Below, one piece after another: positions 7,819-16,675 of a DNA stretch of 32,847 bases. Source of the stretch: Lachnospiraceae bacterium (GTDB lineage Bacteria > Bacillota_A > Clostridia > Lachnospirales > Lachnospiraceae); contig QXWX01000065.1 in assembly GCA_009911175.1 (NCBI GenBank), positions 1 to 32,847 on the forward strand, given 5' to 3'. A program made the position numbers and the translations under genes. How positions within the stretch are numbered: position 1 is the first letter of the stretch; each line of letters starts with the position of its first letter. The notes beneath the pieces were generated by a model. The model was given only the letters and a program-made list of their open reading frames with translations. It was not told the origin of the DNA and made no database searches.

Positions 7819-8547
7819 ATGGAAGAATCAACAAAACGGATCGCAGAACGTTTTCAGTGCAGGTACACGGTCTTTAAGAAAGGAACCGCCCCGGAGCCGG
7901 TGGAGCAGGCCTACCGGAGGGCTCTGAAGGCCGGACGGATGGAAGGCTTTTATCCGGCTATTTTCCTGTTGGACGAATATGCTGTGGAATGGCTGGAGGA
8001 GGTCGTATCCCAGGACTATGACAGAGACGAGATCATTGCCAATTGCGGGGACAATGGCAAGGAGATCCTGGAGGAACGCTATCAGGAATACATGGAGGAT
8101 CTGGAGCTGGACGAGGAAGGCCAGGAGGATTTCATCGGAAATGAAACAGAAGGCGAAGTGCTGCATCATTTCATAGGCTACTGCTCCTTCTCCGACGGCA
8201 ATCTGGAAGCGGACGTGCTGCTCTTAGAACTCCCGGTCCGTCATCCATGGGAGATCATCGGCTGCCTGCCCATGGGAGGATGGAACGAGTGCCCCGGGCC
8301 GGAAGAGATGATCTCCATCTGCAAATACTGGTATGAAAAATATCAGGCCATTCCGGCGGTCTTTACCCACGATGTGATGGAATTCTATGCACCCGCTGGA
8401 CTCAACGGGGCGGACAGCCTGGAGGCTGCCAAAGAGCACTATGCCTTCTGCGTGGACCGGGTGGACCAGGGGACGCGGACCTATAAGCTGTCGGAACTGG
8501 CGGCAGGGCTGGAAGGGTCGGATGTGTGGTATTTCTGGTGGGATTAA
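7819..8547 (+). CDS. DUF4253 domain-containing protein
   Basis: The 242-residue acidic soluble protein carries the DUF4253 domain in its C-terminal half: 'GGWNECPGPEEMISICKYW' (about 153-171), 'YEKYQAIPAVFTHDVMEFY' (about 172-190), 'EHYAFCVDRVDQG' (about 206-218) and the terminal 'WYFWWD'. These correspond to the conserved W-N-x-P, E-x-Y-x-F-C-x-D and WFFWWD features of the family. The N-terminal 120 residues are acidic and unassigned. The function is unknown; DUF4253 proteins are often found with immunity-type or stress-type proteins, which is only suggestive. GGAGG lies 10 nt before the ATG. It is monocistronic, with its own promoter and terminator. Confidence 0.8.
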   Translation: MEESTKRIAERFQCRYTVFKKGTAPEPVEQAYRRALKAGRMEGFYPAIFLLDEYAVEWLEEVVSQDYDRDEIIANCGDNGKEILEERYQEYMEDLELDEEGQEDFIGNETEGEVLHHFIGYCSFSDGNLEADVLLLELPVRHPWEIIGCLPMGGWNECPGPEEMISICKYWYEKYQAIPAVFTHDVMEFYAPAGLNGADSLEAAKEHYAFCVDRVDQGTRTYKLSELAAGLEGSDVWYFWWD

Positions 8548-8579
8548 GGTCTGAGAAGGGAACGTCCGTTATTTTTTAT

Positions 8580-8611
8580 GCCGCAGATTCTAAAAGAATC
8601 TGCGGCTTTTT
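8580..8611 (+). terminator. Rho-independent terminator after the DUF4253 gene
   Basis: Perfect 11-bp arms gccgcagattc (8580-8590) and gaatctgcggc (8596-8606), a 5-nt loop and a T-run from 8607. Confidence 0.9.
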
Positions 8612-8663
8612 GAATTGTGCTTAATGAAGCAATAACGTATCCTGTATAGCAGCTGTTTGGATA

Positions 8664-10109
8664 TCAATAACCAATCTGCCGGTCTATGATCGATCCGTCG
8701 CAGGCATTGATCGTCAGAAGGCTATTATTGGGCTCAGCCCGTTTGAACACCTGATCCTTCCACTCTTCCTGCGTTTTACTCCCAACACATTCTGTGCTCC
8801 CGAAGAAGTCCCATACCGGGATCAGCACACCGTTGGTACTGTCCACGCCCGGGTTGTAGGTCCGCATATAGCCCAATTGTACACGTTCAATACGGATGTC
8901 TGTATGAAGAGCATCCGTATCTTTATAATTCATCTGCATTGCCCGTTCAAAGAGATCCGCGACCTCCGGAAAACCCAGCAGTTCTGTGCTTGCTGCCTGC
9001 TGCTCTTCCATGCGGTACAGGTTGTAGAGCCTGGCTTCCTGAAGTCCTTCCTGATTGACAAAAAACTGCACTTTTTCATATGCCCATTTACTAATACTAA
9101 TATCATCCAACCCTGTTTCAGACCAGTTTCCAACCTTCGCCTCTTCTGTAATCGGAATTTCACCGACCTTCCTTGTACAACTAACCAGATATCCCGCATC
9201 AATAAATTTTGCGTGATTCATGCTAATGCCCGATTCATCAAAATAGTAACATACACCCAGACAGGTATATTGAGGCGAAAAGTCATCCAATTTCAGCTTT
9301 TTTAAGTATTCCTTTGCCATTTCCTGAGCCTGCTCCGGTGTGATTCCGGCAAGCCTTTCCGCTTCTTCTTTCGAAGGTCTTGGATAAGTTGTCGTTTCCT
9401 CGGAAGCATAATAGCCGGAGTCCCAATATAATACTGCATTGAGTGCTTCTGGTTTTTTTCTTACTATTTCAGCCTCCAGACTGTTGTTGGTTGTCCGTTC
9501 CAGCTTATAGCTGAAAAGATCTTCTTCCATTTCCACAATACCGTAGAAATAGTGGCTATAATATTCTGACGTTTCCGGTAGATTGTCCGGATCCTCCAGC
9601 CATGGATGTATTTCCTTTTTTTTCATCGGATTCTCAACATCACTCCCATAAATCTCCGGATCCGGCAGATAGGAAGCCCCGTCATAAACCGGATAGCTGC
9701 CGAAAAATGCTTCCGTTATACAGTCAATCCACTCCCCGTCAATTTCTTTTGGCCTCACCTTATAAATCGGAATCTGTGACACATCCGGCACCACGGTCTC
9801 TGCATTGCAGGTCAGCTGAAATGTACCGTCCTCGGATTGTATGGATTTTTCATATAATTCCGGCACCTGCAGCCGCTCCGCAAGGGAATCCGCCCCATTG
9901 CTGCCCGCTTTATTTGTTCCTCCGGATCCATCATCCACTTCATCCGGCCCGAAAGTCTCCCCATAGCTGTCCGCCCCCGGTCCGGGGTTTTCACGTACGA
10001 TCAGGCTGTCCTTCTTTCCCGCGCAGGAAGCAGAGATAAGCATCCATATCATACTGCAAAGGATCAAAGGCATACGCCGCATAAAAATCTTCCTGTTTCG
10101 TTTCAACAA
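8664..10109 (-). CDS. Putative lipoprotein downstream of the histidine kinase
   Basis: From the chosen TTG start the product has 481 residues: a basic n-region, the hydrophobic stretch 'MPLILCSMIWMLISASC' and a Cys serving as probable lipid anchor ('SASC' is an imperfect lipobox). A low-complexity acidic/glycine linker follows, then a large extracellular domain I do not recognise. The TTG at 10109 is preferred because AGGAGG sits 7 nt upstream and the frame upstream overlaps the kinase stop. An ATG at 10082 with AGGAAG 6 nt upstream is the alternative. It lies 17 nt behind the histidine kinase, so the two are probably co-transcribed, and the lipoprotein may act as cell-surface partner or output. 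No metal or catalytic motif is seen. Confidence 0.7.
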   Translation of the reverse strand: MLKRNRKIFMRRMPLILCSMIWMLISASCAGKKDSLIVRENPGPGADSYGETFGPDEVDDGSGGTNKAGSNGADSLAERLQVPELYEKSIQSEDGTFQLTCNAETVVPDVSQIPIYKVRPKEIDGEWIDCITEAFFGSYPVYDGASYLPDPEIYGSDVENPMKKKEIHPWLEDPDNLPETSEYYSHYFYGIVEMEEDLFSYKLERTTNNSLEAEIVRKKPEALNAVLYWDSGYYASEETTTYPRPSKEEAERLAGITPEQAQEMAKEYLKKLKLDDFSPQYTCLGVCYYFDESGISMNHAKFIDAGYLVSCTRKVGEIPITEEAKVGNWSETGLDDISISKWAYEKVQFFVNQEGLQEARLYNLYRMEEQQAASTELLGFPEVADLFERAMQMNYKDTDALHTDIRIERVQLGYMRTYNPGVDSTNGVLIPVWDFFGSTECVGSKTQEEWKDQVFKRAEPNNSLLTINACDGSIIDRQIGY

Positions 10110-10126
10110 ACCTCCTCCTCTCATTT

Positions 10127-11569
10127 TCAAGTTTTTCCACCTGCGCGGTTGCAATCCGGAATCTCTTCAAAACCTGCCACAGCGATCCGCATCCCGATCC
10201 TGCTCCCCTCTCCTGGGACGCTCTGGATATCCAGTATCCCCCCATGAAGCCTTGCAATCTGGCTGCAGAGCGCAAGTCCTAATCCTGCGCCGCCCTGCTT
10301 CCGGGAACGGGATTTGTCGATCATATAAAACGGCTCCGTAACCCGCCGGATCTCCTCCTCCGGGATCCCGCAGCCCTCGTCCCGCACAAACAGCCCTTCC
10401 CCTGTGCCGATCAGACGGATGACGGCCCCATCCGGACTGGCCTTACATGCATTGTCGATGAGGTTGGTCAGAAAGCTGAGCAGAAGGTCCCGGTCACATT
10501 CCATCCGTAGCCCTTCTTCCAAATCCATCTCCAGACGGAGCTTTTTTTCTTGGAGCCGAAAACGGGTGATCTGTCTGACTTGTTCGAAAAGCCCCTCCAC
10601 CGCCTGCCAGGTCTTTTCGATCACGGTCTCATCAGAAAGCTCCGTCAGCTGGAGCATTTTTGCAGAAAGTCTGGACAGACGCTTGCACTCCTCTTCAATA
10701 TAATGCAGGCAGTCGGACTGCTTTCCCGTGGGAAGCTCTACCCGCTGCAGCAGTTCGGCATAGCCCTGGATACCGGTCATAGGGGTTTTCAGTTCGTGGG
10801 CAAGAGAGCCCAGGAGCTGCCTCTGCTTCTCGTTCATCTCCGCCAGTGTATGGATGTGCTCCTCGACCCGGTCCGCCATCCGGTTAAAACTCTGGGAAAC
10901 CTGCCCGATCTCGTCAGTCCCGGGCCGGTCTACCCGTCTCTGGTAATCTCCGTCCGCAATCACATTTGCCGCGTCCCGCAGCTGGTAGAAGGGGATCAGG
11001 ATCCTCCGAATAGTCAGCATCAGCAGCGCCGCCAGCAGGACGGAGAGAATCCCCGCCACAGCGATCCCCCGGTACAAAAGTCTCCTGCCGGAATGAAAAA
11101 CTTCGGTCACATCCCGGTAATGAAGCAGCTGAATGGGACCATTGCTCTCATAGAGGAACAGCAGCCGCTTCCCGTTCAGTTCTTCCAAATACACAGAAAC
11201 AGGGGAGCCCTCCGGAATTGCGTCACTTTGGTATTGACTGGAAAGCGTTTCCGCATTTTTTATGTCAAATATGTAAGGACAGCGATTGTCAATCTCCTCT
11301 CCGTCATAGTACAGTATGGCGTCTCTGCTGAGACCGGAGCGGAACACGCTCTGCGCATGATACTTCTTTTCCAGTAAGCTCTGCGCATTTTCATCTCCCG
11401 ATGGCTTTCCGAAGGCACGAATGTCGTTCTGCAATTGCTCCGCTTCATAGAGCAGGATATTGTCCATGATCTGCCGCTGGGTCATCGACAGATTCCACAA
11501 TGAAAATGCCATGGATAAAAACAGCATGGAAATCGTAGCCACTAACGTAATCTTGGTCTGCAGTTTCAT
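10127..11569 (-). CDS. Sensor histidine kinase (HAMP, HisKA, HATPase)
   Basis: A 480-residue membrane kinase: TM1 about residues 7-25, an extracellular sensor of about 130 residues, TM2 about 166-188, HAMP to about 240 ('GTDEIGQVSQSFNRMADRVE'), the H-box 'LGSLAHELKTPMTG' with the phospho-accepting His (about 270), the N-box 'LLSFLTNLIDNACKASP', G1 'VRDEGCGIPEEEI' and G2 'GGAGLGLALCSQI'. It autophosphorylates and should pass phosphate to a response regulator, but none is encoded next to it. The ATG at 11569 has AAGGA 8 nt upstream; the in-frame start at 11644 would add 25 residues ahead of TM1 without benefit. The gene upstream is a transporter relic, so the usual partner may have been lost in the same rearrangement. 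Confidence 0.9.
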   Translation of the reverse strand: MKLQTKITLVATISMLFLSMAFSLWNLSMTQRQIMDNILLYEAEQLQNDIRAFGKPSGDENAQSLLEKKYHAQSVFRSGLSRDAILYYDGEEIDNRCPYIFDIKNAETLSSQYQSDAIPEGSPVSVYLEELNGKRLLFLYESNGPIQLLHYRDVTEVFHSGRRLLYRGIAVAGILSVLLAALLMLTIRRILIPFYQLRDAANVIADGDYQRRVDRPGTDEIGQVSQSFNRMADRVEEHIHTLAEMNEKQRQLLGSLAHELKTPMTGIQGYAELLQRVELPTGKQSDCLHYIEEECKRLSRLSAKMLQLTELSDETVIEKTWQAVEGLFEQVRQITRFRLQEKKLRLEMDLEEGLRMECDRDLLLSFLTNLIDNACKASPDGAVIRLIGTGEGLFVRDEGCGIPEEEIRRVTEPFYMIDKSRSRKQGGAGLGLALCSQIARLHGGILDIQSVPGEGSRIGMRIAVAGFEEIPDCNRAGGKT

Positions 11570-11712
11570 AGTCTGGTTCCTTTCCAAATATGAATCCAGT
11601 ACTCTATCCAGCCAGAAACAGAACTCCTGAACTGGATGGAACACCAGGGGATGAGGCCCAATATATAGTGAATTCTGAATCGCATTGGAAGCCGCCGCAG
11701 TTAAGTTCTATT

Positions 11713-12027
11713 TTATATCACAGGATCCGAGTTTTCAATTGGATGGCTGTAACCATTTTGTAAAAGTAGGCGGTTGGAAAATCTCCAAAGGAATCCCGCT
11801 CCCGCCGCACAGATCCCCGCCCCGAACAGAAACGCCGCCATTCCGTAGCTGATCACAGTGAGCAGGACACGTTCCGCCAGAAAACCGACAAAGCCGGATG
11901 CCTGCCAGAATATGATTTTGGAGAGAAAATAGAGGGCGGCCTGCCGGTAAAGGGTGGCAACAGGGCCGTAAAATACCATGCCCTGCAGAAATGCAATGGC
12001 ATACATGAGATAGATATTTCGTTTCAT
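11713..12027 (-). pseudogene. MFS transporter collapsed by internal deletions
   Basis: The 104-residue frame starts like a full MFS permease ('MKRNIYLMYAIAFLQGMVFY', then 'GPVATLYRQAA'). It jumps at once to what looks like a later helix region ('YFLSKIIFWQASGFVGFLAE', then 'RVLLTV') and then to a C-terminal helix and tail ('FGAGICAAGAGFLWRFSNR'). Intact relatives are about 400 residues. The pieces remain in frame, so a three-helix miniprotein could still be made, but transport is unlikely. I see no stop or frameshift within it. Alternative: a genuine small membrane protein. Confidence 0.55.
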
Positions 12028-12066
12028 GGGTGAATTGTCCTCTCTTTTTTTGATTTTAGATACAGC

Positions 12067-12093
12067 AAGAAGGCACCCTTAGAGTGCCTTCTT
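12067..12093 (-). terminator. Hairpin downstream of the glycerate kinase gene
   Basis: Perfect 10-bp arms aagaaggcac (12067-12076) and gtgccttctt (12084-12093) with a 7-nt loop, 116 nt after the kinase stop and 40 nt before the MFS relic start. The T-tract is weak, so attenuation or terminator function is tentative. Confidence 0.45.
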
Positions 12094-12208
12094 TACAACG
12101 ATGTGGACTTGCTGATCATGACGGACAATTCATTTTTATTTTCTCCTGAGTTGATATTTTCTGTAAAATATGATTATATTCAACGCCAGATATCGTTTCT
12201 TTATTATT

Positions 12209-13441
12209 TTATCTCCGGATCAGCAGCACCGCCACATCATTCACATTGGTCCCGGTTGCCCCGGTGATGATCAGACCGCCGCTTTTCTCCAGCGCGTGAT
12301 ATGCGTCATTCTGCTGCAGCACATGATAGATATCCATTCCCTGCTCTTCCAGCGCTCCCTTTGTAGCGCCATCGCAGTATCCTCCGGCCGCATCGGTAGG
12401 ACCGTCCGTCCCGTCGCTTCCGATACTGAATACCGCCGTATCCGACAGCCCTGCAATCCCCTGGGCCGCCGCAAGGGCAAGCTCCTGATTCCGGCCTCCC
12501 ATGCCCGTTCCCGTGAGATGCACTACCGTCTCGCCGCCTGCCAGAAAGGCCAGGCTCTTTTCACTGTCCTGATGGCTCTTTGCGATTGCCCCGAGAAATG
12601 CCCCGGCTTCCCTTGCCTCACAGGACAATTGGTCGGTGAGCACCTCCGGTTCATACCCAAGCTCCCGGCAGACATCCGCCGCCGCCTTGCAGAGGTCACG
12701 CACACTGCCTGTAATGACCGTCTCCACATTGTCCAGGCTCTTCGGCGTCTCCTGTCCCAGCATCTCTCTGGCCCGTTCGCTTAACCGAAGCTGATACTTT
12801 TCCGCAACCGCTGCCGCCTGGGCGCAGGTCGTAGAATCGGGATAAGCCGGGCCGGACGCGATCATGTCCAGCGGATCTCCCAAAATATCGCTTAATACAA
12901 TGCTGAACACCCGGGCCGGTTCGCACAGCTTTGCAAACTTGCCGCCCTTCACTGCGGAAATCCGCTTCCGGATCGTATTAATCTCCACAATATCCGCGCC
13001 GCAGGCCAGAAGCTGCTTCGTAATATCGGCCAGCTCCTCCTCCGGGATCAGCGGCTTTTCAAACAATGCGCTGCCGCCGCCGGAAAGCAGGAACAGAACC
13101 GTATCTTCTTCCCGGAGATCCTCTACCAGCCGCAGCGCGGCCTGGGTTCCGGCAAAAGAATTTGTATCCGGAACCGGATGTCCGGCCTCGAAGCATTTCA
13201 TCCCCGGAATATCGCCCTTTACATGATCATACTTTGTCACGGCCACACCGGCCTCCATGCGGTCTCCCAGGATATCCGCCGCCGTTTTCGCCATCTGCCA
13301 GGCCGCCTTTCCCGCAGCCACCACATAGACCCTCCCGTTTCCAAAATCCTTCCCTGTCAGGGCGCGGGATACCGCCTCATCCGGCAGCACCTTCCGGATG
13401 GATTCCCGGACGATCCGATCCGCGTCTTCTCTCAATCCCAT
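12209..13441 (-). CDS. Type-2 glycerate kinase (DUF4147/MOFRL family)
   Basis: The 410-residue product phosphorylates D-glycerate with ATP, giving 2-phosphoglycerate in this class, and so feeds glycolysis. Visible family features: N-terminal 'VYVVAAGKAAWQMAKTAA' (about 38-55), 'FLLSGGGSALFEKP' (about 116-129), 'GPAYPDSTTCAQA' (about 197-209) and the MOFRL region 'GMGGRNQELALAAAQGI' (about 315-331), 'SIGSDGTDGPTDAAGGYCDG' (about 341-360) and C-terminal 'GATGTNVNDVAVLLI'. AGGAGG lies 9 nt before the ATG. It begins 36 nt after the gntP stop, so permease and kinase form one operon under the CdaR-type regulator upstream. Confidence 0.92.
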   Translation of the reverse strand: MGLREDADRIVRESIRKVLPDEAVSRALTGKDFGNGRVYVVAAGKAAWQMAKTAADILGDRMEAGVAVTKYDHVKGDIPGMKCFEAGHPVPDTNSFAGTQAALRLVEDLREEDTVLFLLSGGGSALFEKPLIPEEELADITKQLLACGADIVEINTIRKRISAVKGGKFAKLCEPARVFSIVLSDILGDPLDMIASGPAYPDSTTCAQAAAVAEKYQLRLSERAREMLGQETPKSLDNVETVITGSVRDLCKAAADVCRELGYEPEVLTDQLSCEAREAGAFLGAIAKSHQDSEKSLAFLAGGETVVHLTGTGMGGRNQELALAAAQGIAGLSDTAVFSIGSDGTDGPTDAAGGYCDGATKGALEEQGMDIYHVLQQNDAYHALEKSGGLIITGATGTNVNDVAVLLIRR

Positions 13442-13477
13442 ATCTGCTTTCCTCCTGATATTATCACGGCAGCTCCC

Positions 13478-14869
13478 TTAGTGCAGGAACAATGAAAGGA
13501 TAAAGATAAATACGATAGAACAGATTCCTTCCACAAGCGTCACCGCCGTCTGTGTCTTATATCCCTGATCCGGTGTCATTTCACCGAAGTTCGTCACTAC
13601 CCAGAAATAAGAATCATTTGCGTGGGATACGGTCATCGCGCCGGCTCCGATCGCCATAACACAAAGCACGGACATCACGGTAGAATCCATTCCCAGCGCG
13701 CCCATCAGAGGCGCCATGATTCCTGCGGTGGTCGTGATCGCAACCGTAGAAGAACCTTGTGCGGACTTCAGGATCGCTGCCAGCAGGAACGGGAAGAAAA
13801 TACCGATGGACTCCAGGACATTTGCATGATCCGTAATAAATGTCACCAGACTGGTCGAGGAAATGATCTTGCCCAGCACGCCGCCTGCCGCCGTCACAAA
13901 CAGGATCGGCCCAACGGTTTTCAAGGTATCATTGGTCAGGTCGTACAGCTTCTCTCCCATGTCCGCCTGCACCAGAACGATGATTCCAAGCACCACTCCC
14001 ACTGCCAATGCGATAATCGGTGTCCCAAGAAACGTACATGCCACAGCCAGGACGCCGCTCCATCCAAGGATTGAGGATACATTGGACATTGCCATCAGGA
14101 TGATCGGAATGATAATGGGCGCCAGCGACATAAAGCCGGACGGCAGCTTTCCATAGGAGGCTACCAGCTCTTCATAGCTCTTTACCACACCGCCCTGATC
14201 CGCCTCATCATTGGACTGCACCTTTCCTCCGATATACTTCGCGTAGAACCATGCGCCTGCCAGGGCAGGGATGGAAACCAATGCGCCAAGCCCCATGACC
14301 AGAAGCAGGCTGTCCCCCGCGCCCAGCGTATTCGCTGCCGCAATGGGCCCCGGCGTAGGCGGGATAAATACATGGGACGCGTACAGACCCGCGGAAAGGC
14401 AGACCGTCATCGCAACCGAAGAAGCTCCTGTACGCTTCACCATCGCCTTACGGATGGGGTTCAGTACAACGAATCCGGAATCACAGAACACCGGAATGGA
14501 TACCACCCACCCCATCAGCTCAATCGCCAGCTCCGGATGCTTCGGCCCTACCAGCTTTACCACCATATCCGCCAGCTTCAGCGCAGCTCCGGTGGCCTCC
14601 AGAAATGTTCCGATCATGGCTCCGAAAATGATAACGATACCGATGCTGGTAAATGTGGATGAAAATCCGCTTCCGATCACCGTCGCGATCCCGTCAATGG
14701 TGTTGCCGTCCGCATCCGTAACCGCAGCGAACGGAATCCCCCCGATCAGCCCCAGCACCAGCGAAACCAGTAAAATAGAAAGAAACGGATGGATCTTAAA
14801 TTTACTGATCATCACGATCATGACCACGATAGCCACGACAAACACGATTAAAAATGGAACTCCTGTCAT
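13478..14869 (-). CDS. GntP family sugar acid / glycerate permease
   Basis: The 463-residue membrane protein has about 12-14 hydrophobic segments, the usual GntP length. Typical segments: 'ILLVSLVLGLIGGIPF' (about 33-48), 'FGAMIGTFLEATGAA' (about 81-95), 'SIPVFCDSGFVVLNPI' (about 124-139), 'FIPPTPGPIAAANTLGA' (about 168-184) and the late 'SHANDSYFWVVTNFG'. GntP carriers are proton symporters for gluconate and related acids; the downstream glycerate kinase and upstream CdaR regulator point to glycerate or a sugar acid degraded to glycerate. AAGGAGG lies 8 nt before the ATG. A candidate promoter and palindrome lie upstream (14959-15020). Confidence 0.93.
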   Translation of the reverse strand: MTGVPFLIVFVVAIVVMIVMISKFKIHPFLSILLVSLVLGLIGGIPFAAVTDADGNTIDGIATVIGSGFSSTFTSIGIVIIFGAMIGTFLEATGAALKLADMVVKLVGPKHPELAIELMGWVVSIPVFCDSGFVVLNPIRKAMVKRTGASSVAMTVCLSAGLYASHVFIPPTPGPIAAANTLGAGDSLLLVMGLGALVSIPALAGAWFYAKYIGGKVQSNDEADQGGVVKSYEELVASYGKLPSGFMSLAPIIIPIILMAMSNVSSILGWSGVLAVACTFLGTPIIALAVGVVLGIIVLVQADMGEKLYDLTNDTLKTVGPILFVTAAGGVLGKIISSTSLVTFITDHANVLESIGIFFPFLLAAILKSAQGSSTVAITTTAGIMAPLMGALGMDSTVMSVLCVMAIGAGAMTVSHANDSYFWVVTNFGEMTPDQGYKTQTAVTLVEGICSIVFIFILSLFLH

Positions 14870-14958
14870 ACTCTATTCCTCCTTTTACTTCTGCACTTTG
14901 TGGAAAACGCACAATTTATTATATGTTTTTGCATTTCCTTTGTGCTTTATTTATATAA

Positions 14959-14987
14959 AGAATAGCATATTTCGGATTTCAGGTAAA
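14959..14987 (-). promoter_or_regulatory. Candidate gntP promoter
   Basis: On the minus strand TTTACC (14982-14987) and TATTCT (14959-14964) are separated by 17 nt. Both boxes match the consensus at 4 of 6 positions. A weak promoter of this kind would suit an activator-dependent gene. Confidence 0.45.
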
Positions 14988-14994
14988 TAGTATG

Positions 14995-15020
14995 CAAAAC
15001 ATATAAATTTATATATTTTG
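14995..15020. promoter_or_regulatory. Near-perfect palindrome upstream of gntP, probable CdaR operator
   Basis: Arms caaaacatataaa (14995-15007) and tttatatattttg (15008-15020) are reverse complements with one mismatch and no spacer. The centre is about 20 nt upstream of the candidate -35 box of gntP, between gntP and cdaR. That position fits an activator site for the adjacent CdaR-type regulator. Confidence 0.55.
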
Positions 15021-15119
15021 TTATGCGTACCATATAGTTGTGATTCGGCGCATATTAGGCCGGATCAAGGCGAAGCATGCCGCCATGATTCAATGCCTGA
15101 CCGCGATGCCGCGGCCTGC

Positions 15120-16292
15120 TCACTCCGCCGTGTCATGAAAATGAATCCTCTCCATATACAGCTTTTGATAAAATGCAAGCGCCATATAATAAATCGCCCC
15201 ATTAGAAGGCTGACGGATATCCTTTCCCGTGATCGCGGACAGCTTTTTCAGCTTATACTGGAGCGTATTTTTGTGCATGTACAGCGCCTCCGCCATCTTT
15301 CCCACAGAACCCTCATAGGCAAAATAGTGCTCGATCAGGTTCATATGATCGCCCAGCTTGTCCCCGAAATCCCTTCCGAATAATTTTTCCAGGTATTCTG
15401 TCATTGTGGCTTCAGAGATCTCGTTGATAAATAATTCAATATTCAGATCATCATAATAATAGAAGTTTTCTTTCCAGGTCAGGGCATGGGATGCCGCGCG
15501 GACCGCCTCCGCGACTCCCCGGGCAATATCCATTCCGCTGCCCGACGCGCTGTCAAATCCTGCTGTCACGCTTCTGCCGTATTTTTTGTCGATCATCCCA
15601 ATGAATTTTTCTGCTGTCTTCTCCATCTGAGCATCACTGCATTTCGGAAGAAGACAAATCTGCCTTGGCGGAACTCTCAGATACAGGATCCTGCTCCGGT
15701 CCGTCTCATGGCGGATGGTGGCCTCCATCTCCTCCAGAAGCTTCTGCCCCTCCAATGTATCCGAAAGCTCCTGATAGTCCCGGAAATACAGTACCATCAC
15801 CCGATAAGGCTTCGTGATGTCGATTCCCAGATGGTTCCCCCGGTCGATAAAATTCCGGCTGTAGGAGCCTGCGGCGGATTTCTCGATCCATTCCTGGATA
15901 AACCGGTAACGCACCCTCTGGTCGTAGCGTTTCTTATCCTTCTGGATACTGTCCGTCACCATGATCTCAGTCATCCGACGGACGATCTTCCCGTAGCCCA
16001 CGACCCGCTCCTTTTCCCCGGTGATGCCCACGACGCCTACGATCTCCCCGCGCACGATCAGAGGGAGGTTGATTCCCCTCCTGGTGGTCTCGTTCTCCAT
16101 GTCTCCGGTAATGTAGAGCTCCGGCAGTCCTTCCGTAATGATCCTCCGCGCCCCCTCATGGGTCTGCCCGATCCTGGCGGAATTCGTGCTGGCGATGATG
16201 ACGCCCTCGGCATCCATCATGTTTACATGCTCGTGGATCTCCTCCCCGATCTCTTCTACGATCGCCTGTGCCGCAATTTTTGATATATACAT
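15120..16292 (-). CDS. cdaR: CdaR family transcriptional regulator (sugar diacid recognition)
   Basis: The 390-residue product starts with a diacid-recognition domain ('MYISKIAAQAIVEEIGEEI', then 'NMMDAEGVIIASTNSARIG', and 'LPLIVRGEIVGVVGITGE' near residue 95). It ends with a PucR-type helix-turn-helix ('GSVGKMAEALYMHKNTLQYK', then 'LKKLSAITG', about residues 327-355). Relatives such as E. coli CdaR activate uptake and catabolism of glucarate, galactarate and glycerate. The ATG at 16292 is preferred over 16331 because GGAGG precedes it by 4 nt. It is followed after 250 nt by gntP and glycerate kinase on the same strand, its likely targets. Confidence 0.88.
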   Translation of the reverse strand: MYISKIAAQAIVEEIGEEIHEHVNMMDAEGVIIASTNSARIGQTHEGARRIITEGLPELYITGDMENETTRRGINLPLIVRGEIVGVVGITGEKERVVGYGKIVRRMTEIMVTDSIQKDKKRYDQRVRYRFIQEWIEKSAAGSYSRNFIDRGNHLGIDITKPYRVMVLYFRDYQELSDTLEGQKLLEEMEATIRHETDRSRILYLRVPPRQICLLPKCSDAQMEKTAEKFIGMIDKKYGRSVTAGFDSASGSGMDIARGVAEAVRAASHALTWKENFYYYDDLNIELFINEISEATMTEYLEKLFGRDFGDKLGDHMNLIEHYFAYEGSVGKMAEALYMHKNTLQYKLKKLSAITGKDIRQPSNGAIYYMALAFYQKLYMERIHFHDTAE

Positions 16293-16675
16293 ATTTCCTC
16301 CATCCCCCATATTATCCGCCGCATGCCGCACATTGAACAGGCGTGACTTGCAGCTGTCATCTATATTTGCCGCGCAATCCTGACGTAAACAGTTACTCCG
16401 ATTTTACTTCATTCCCCGGCGGCTTGTCAATGGGCTGGATGCCTGTGAACACTATCGGTGGAAAATGTACGTTACTGGTCACACCTTGTCCAGGCGTGCC
16501 CTGTAACTCAGGCCGTCATTTAAAATTGCCTACGGCAATGGATGGCCTGAATCCCAGCTTTTATGTGCATCCTCCTGACCAATCAGCGTAGTGATTGGTC
16601 AAGGTGTGACATGTAACAAATGTACTCTTCTTTTCGGATCTCATTACGAAACATCGCTCCAGCACCGCATCATAA
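16293..16675. other. Intergenic region holding a structured repeat
   Basis: There is no convincing gene between cdaR and the MBL-fold hydrolase. The region holds the repeat at 16471-16616 and presumably the cdaR promoter, which I could not place with confidence. Confidence 0.5.
16471..16616. repeat. Structured palindromic intergenic repeat, copy 2
   Basis: Outer arms gttactggtcacacctt (16471-16487) and aaggtgtgacatgtaac (16600-16616) pair at 15 of 17 positions. Inside are a hairpin aggcc...ggcct (16510-16548) with an ATTTAAAA bulge and nested ttgcc-tac-ggcaa stem, and a second hairpin tgaccaatca/tgattggtca (about 16576-16601). The order and the motif A/T bulge plus GCC-TWC-GGC match copy 1 (2151-2297) read on the opposite strand. 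Confidence 0.6.
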
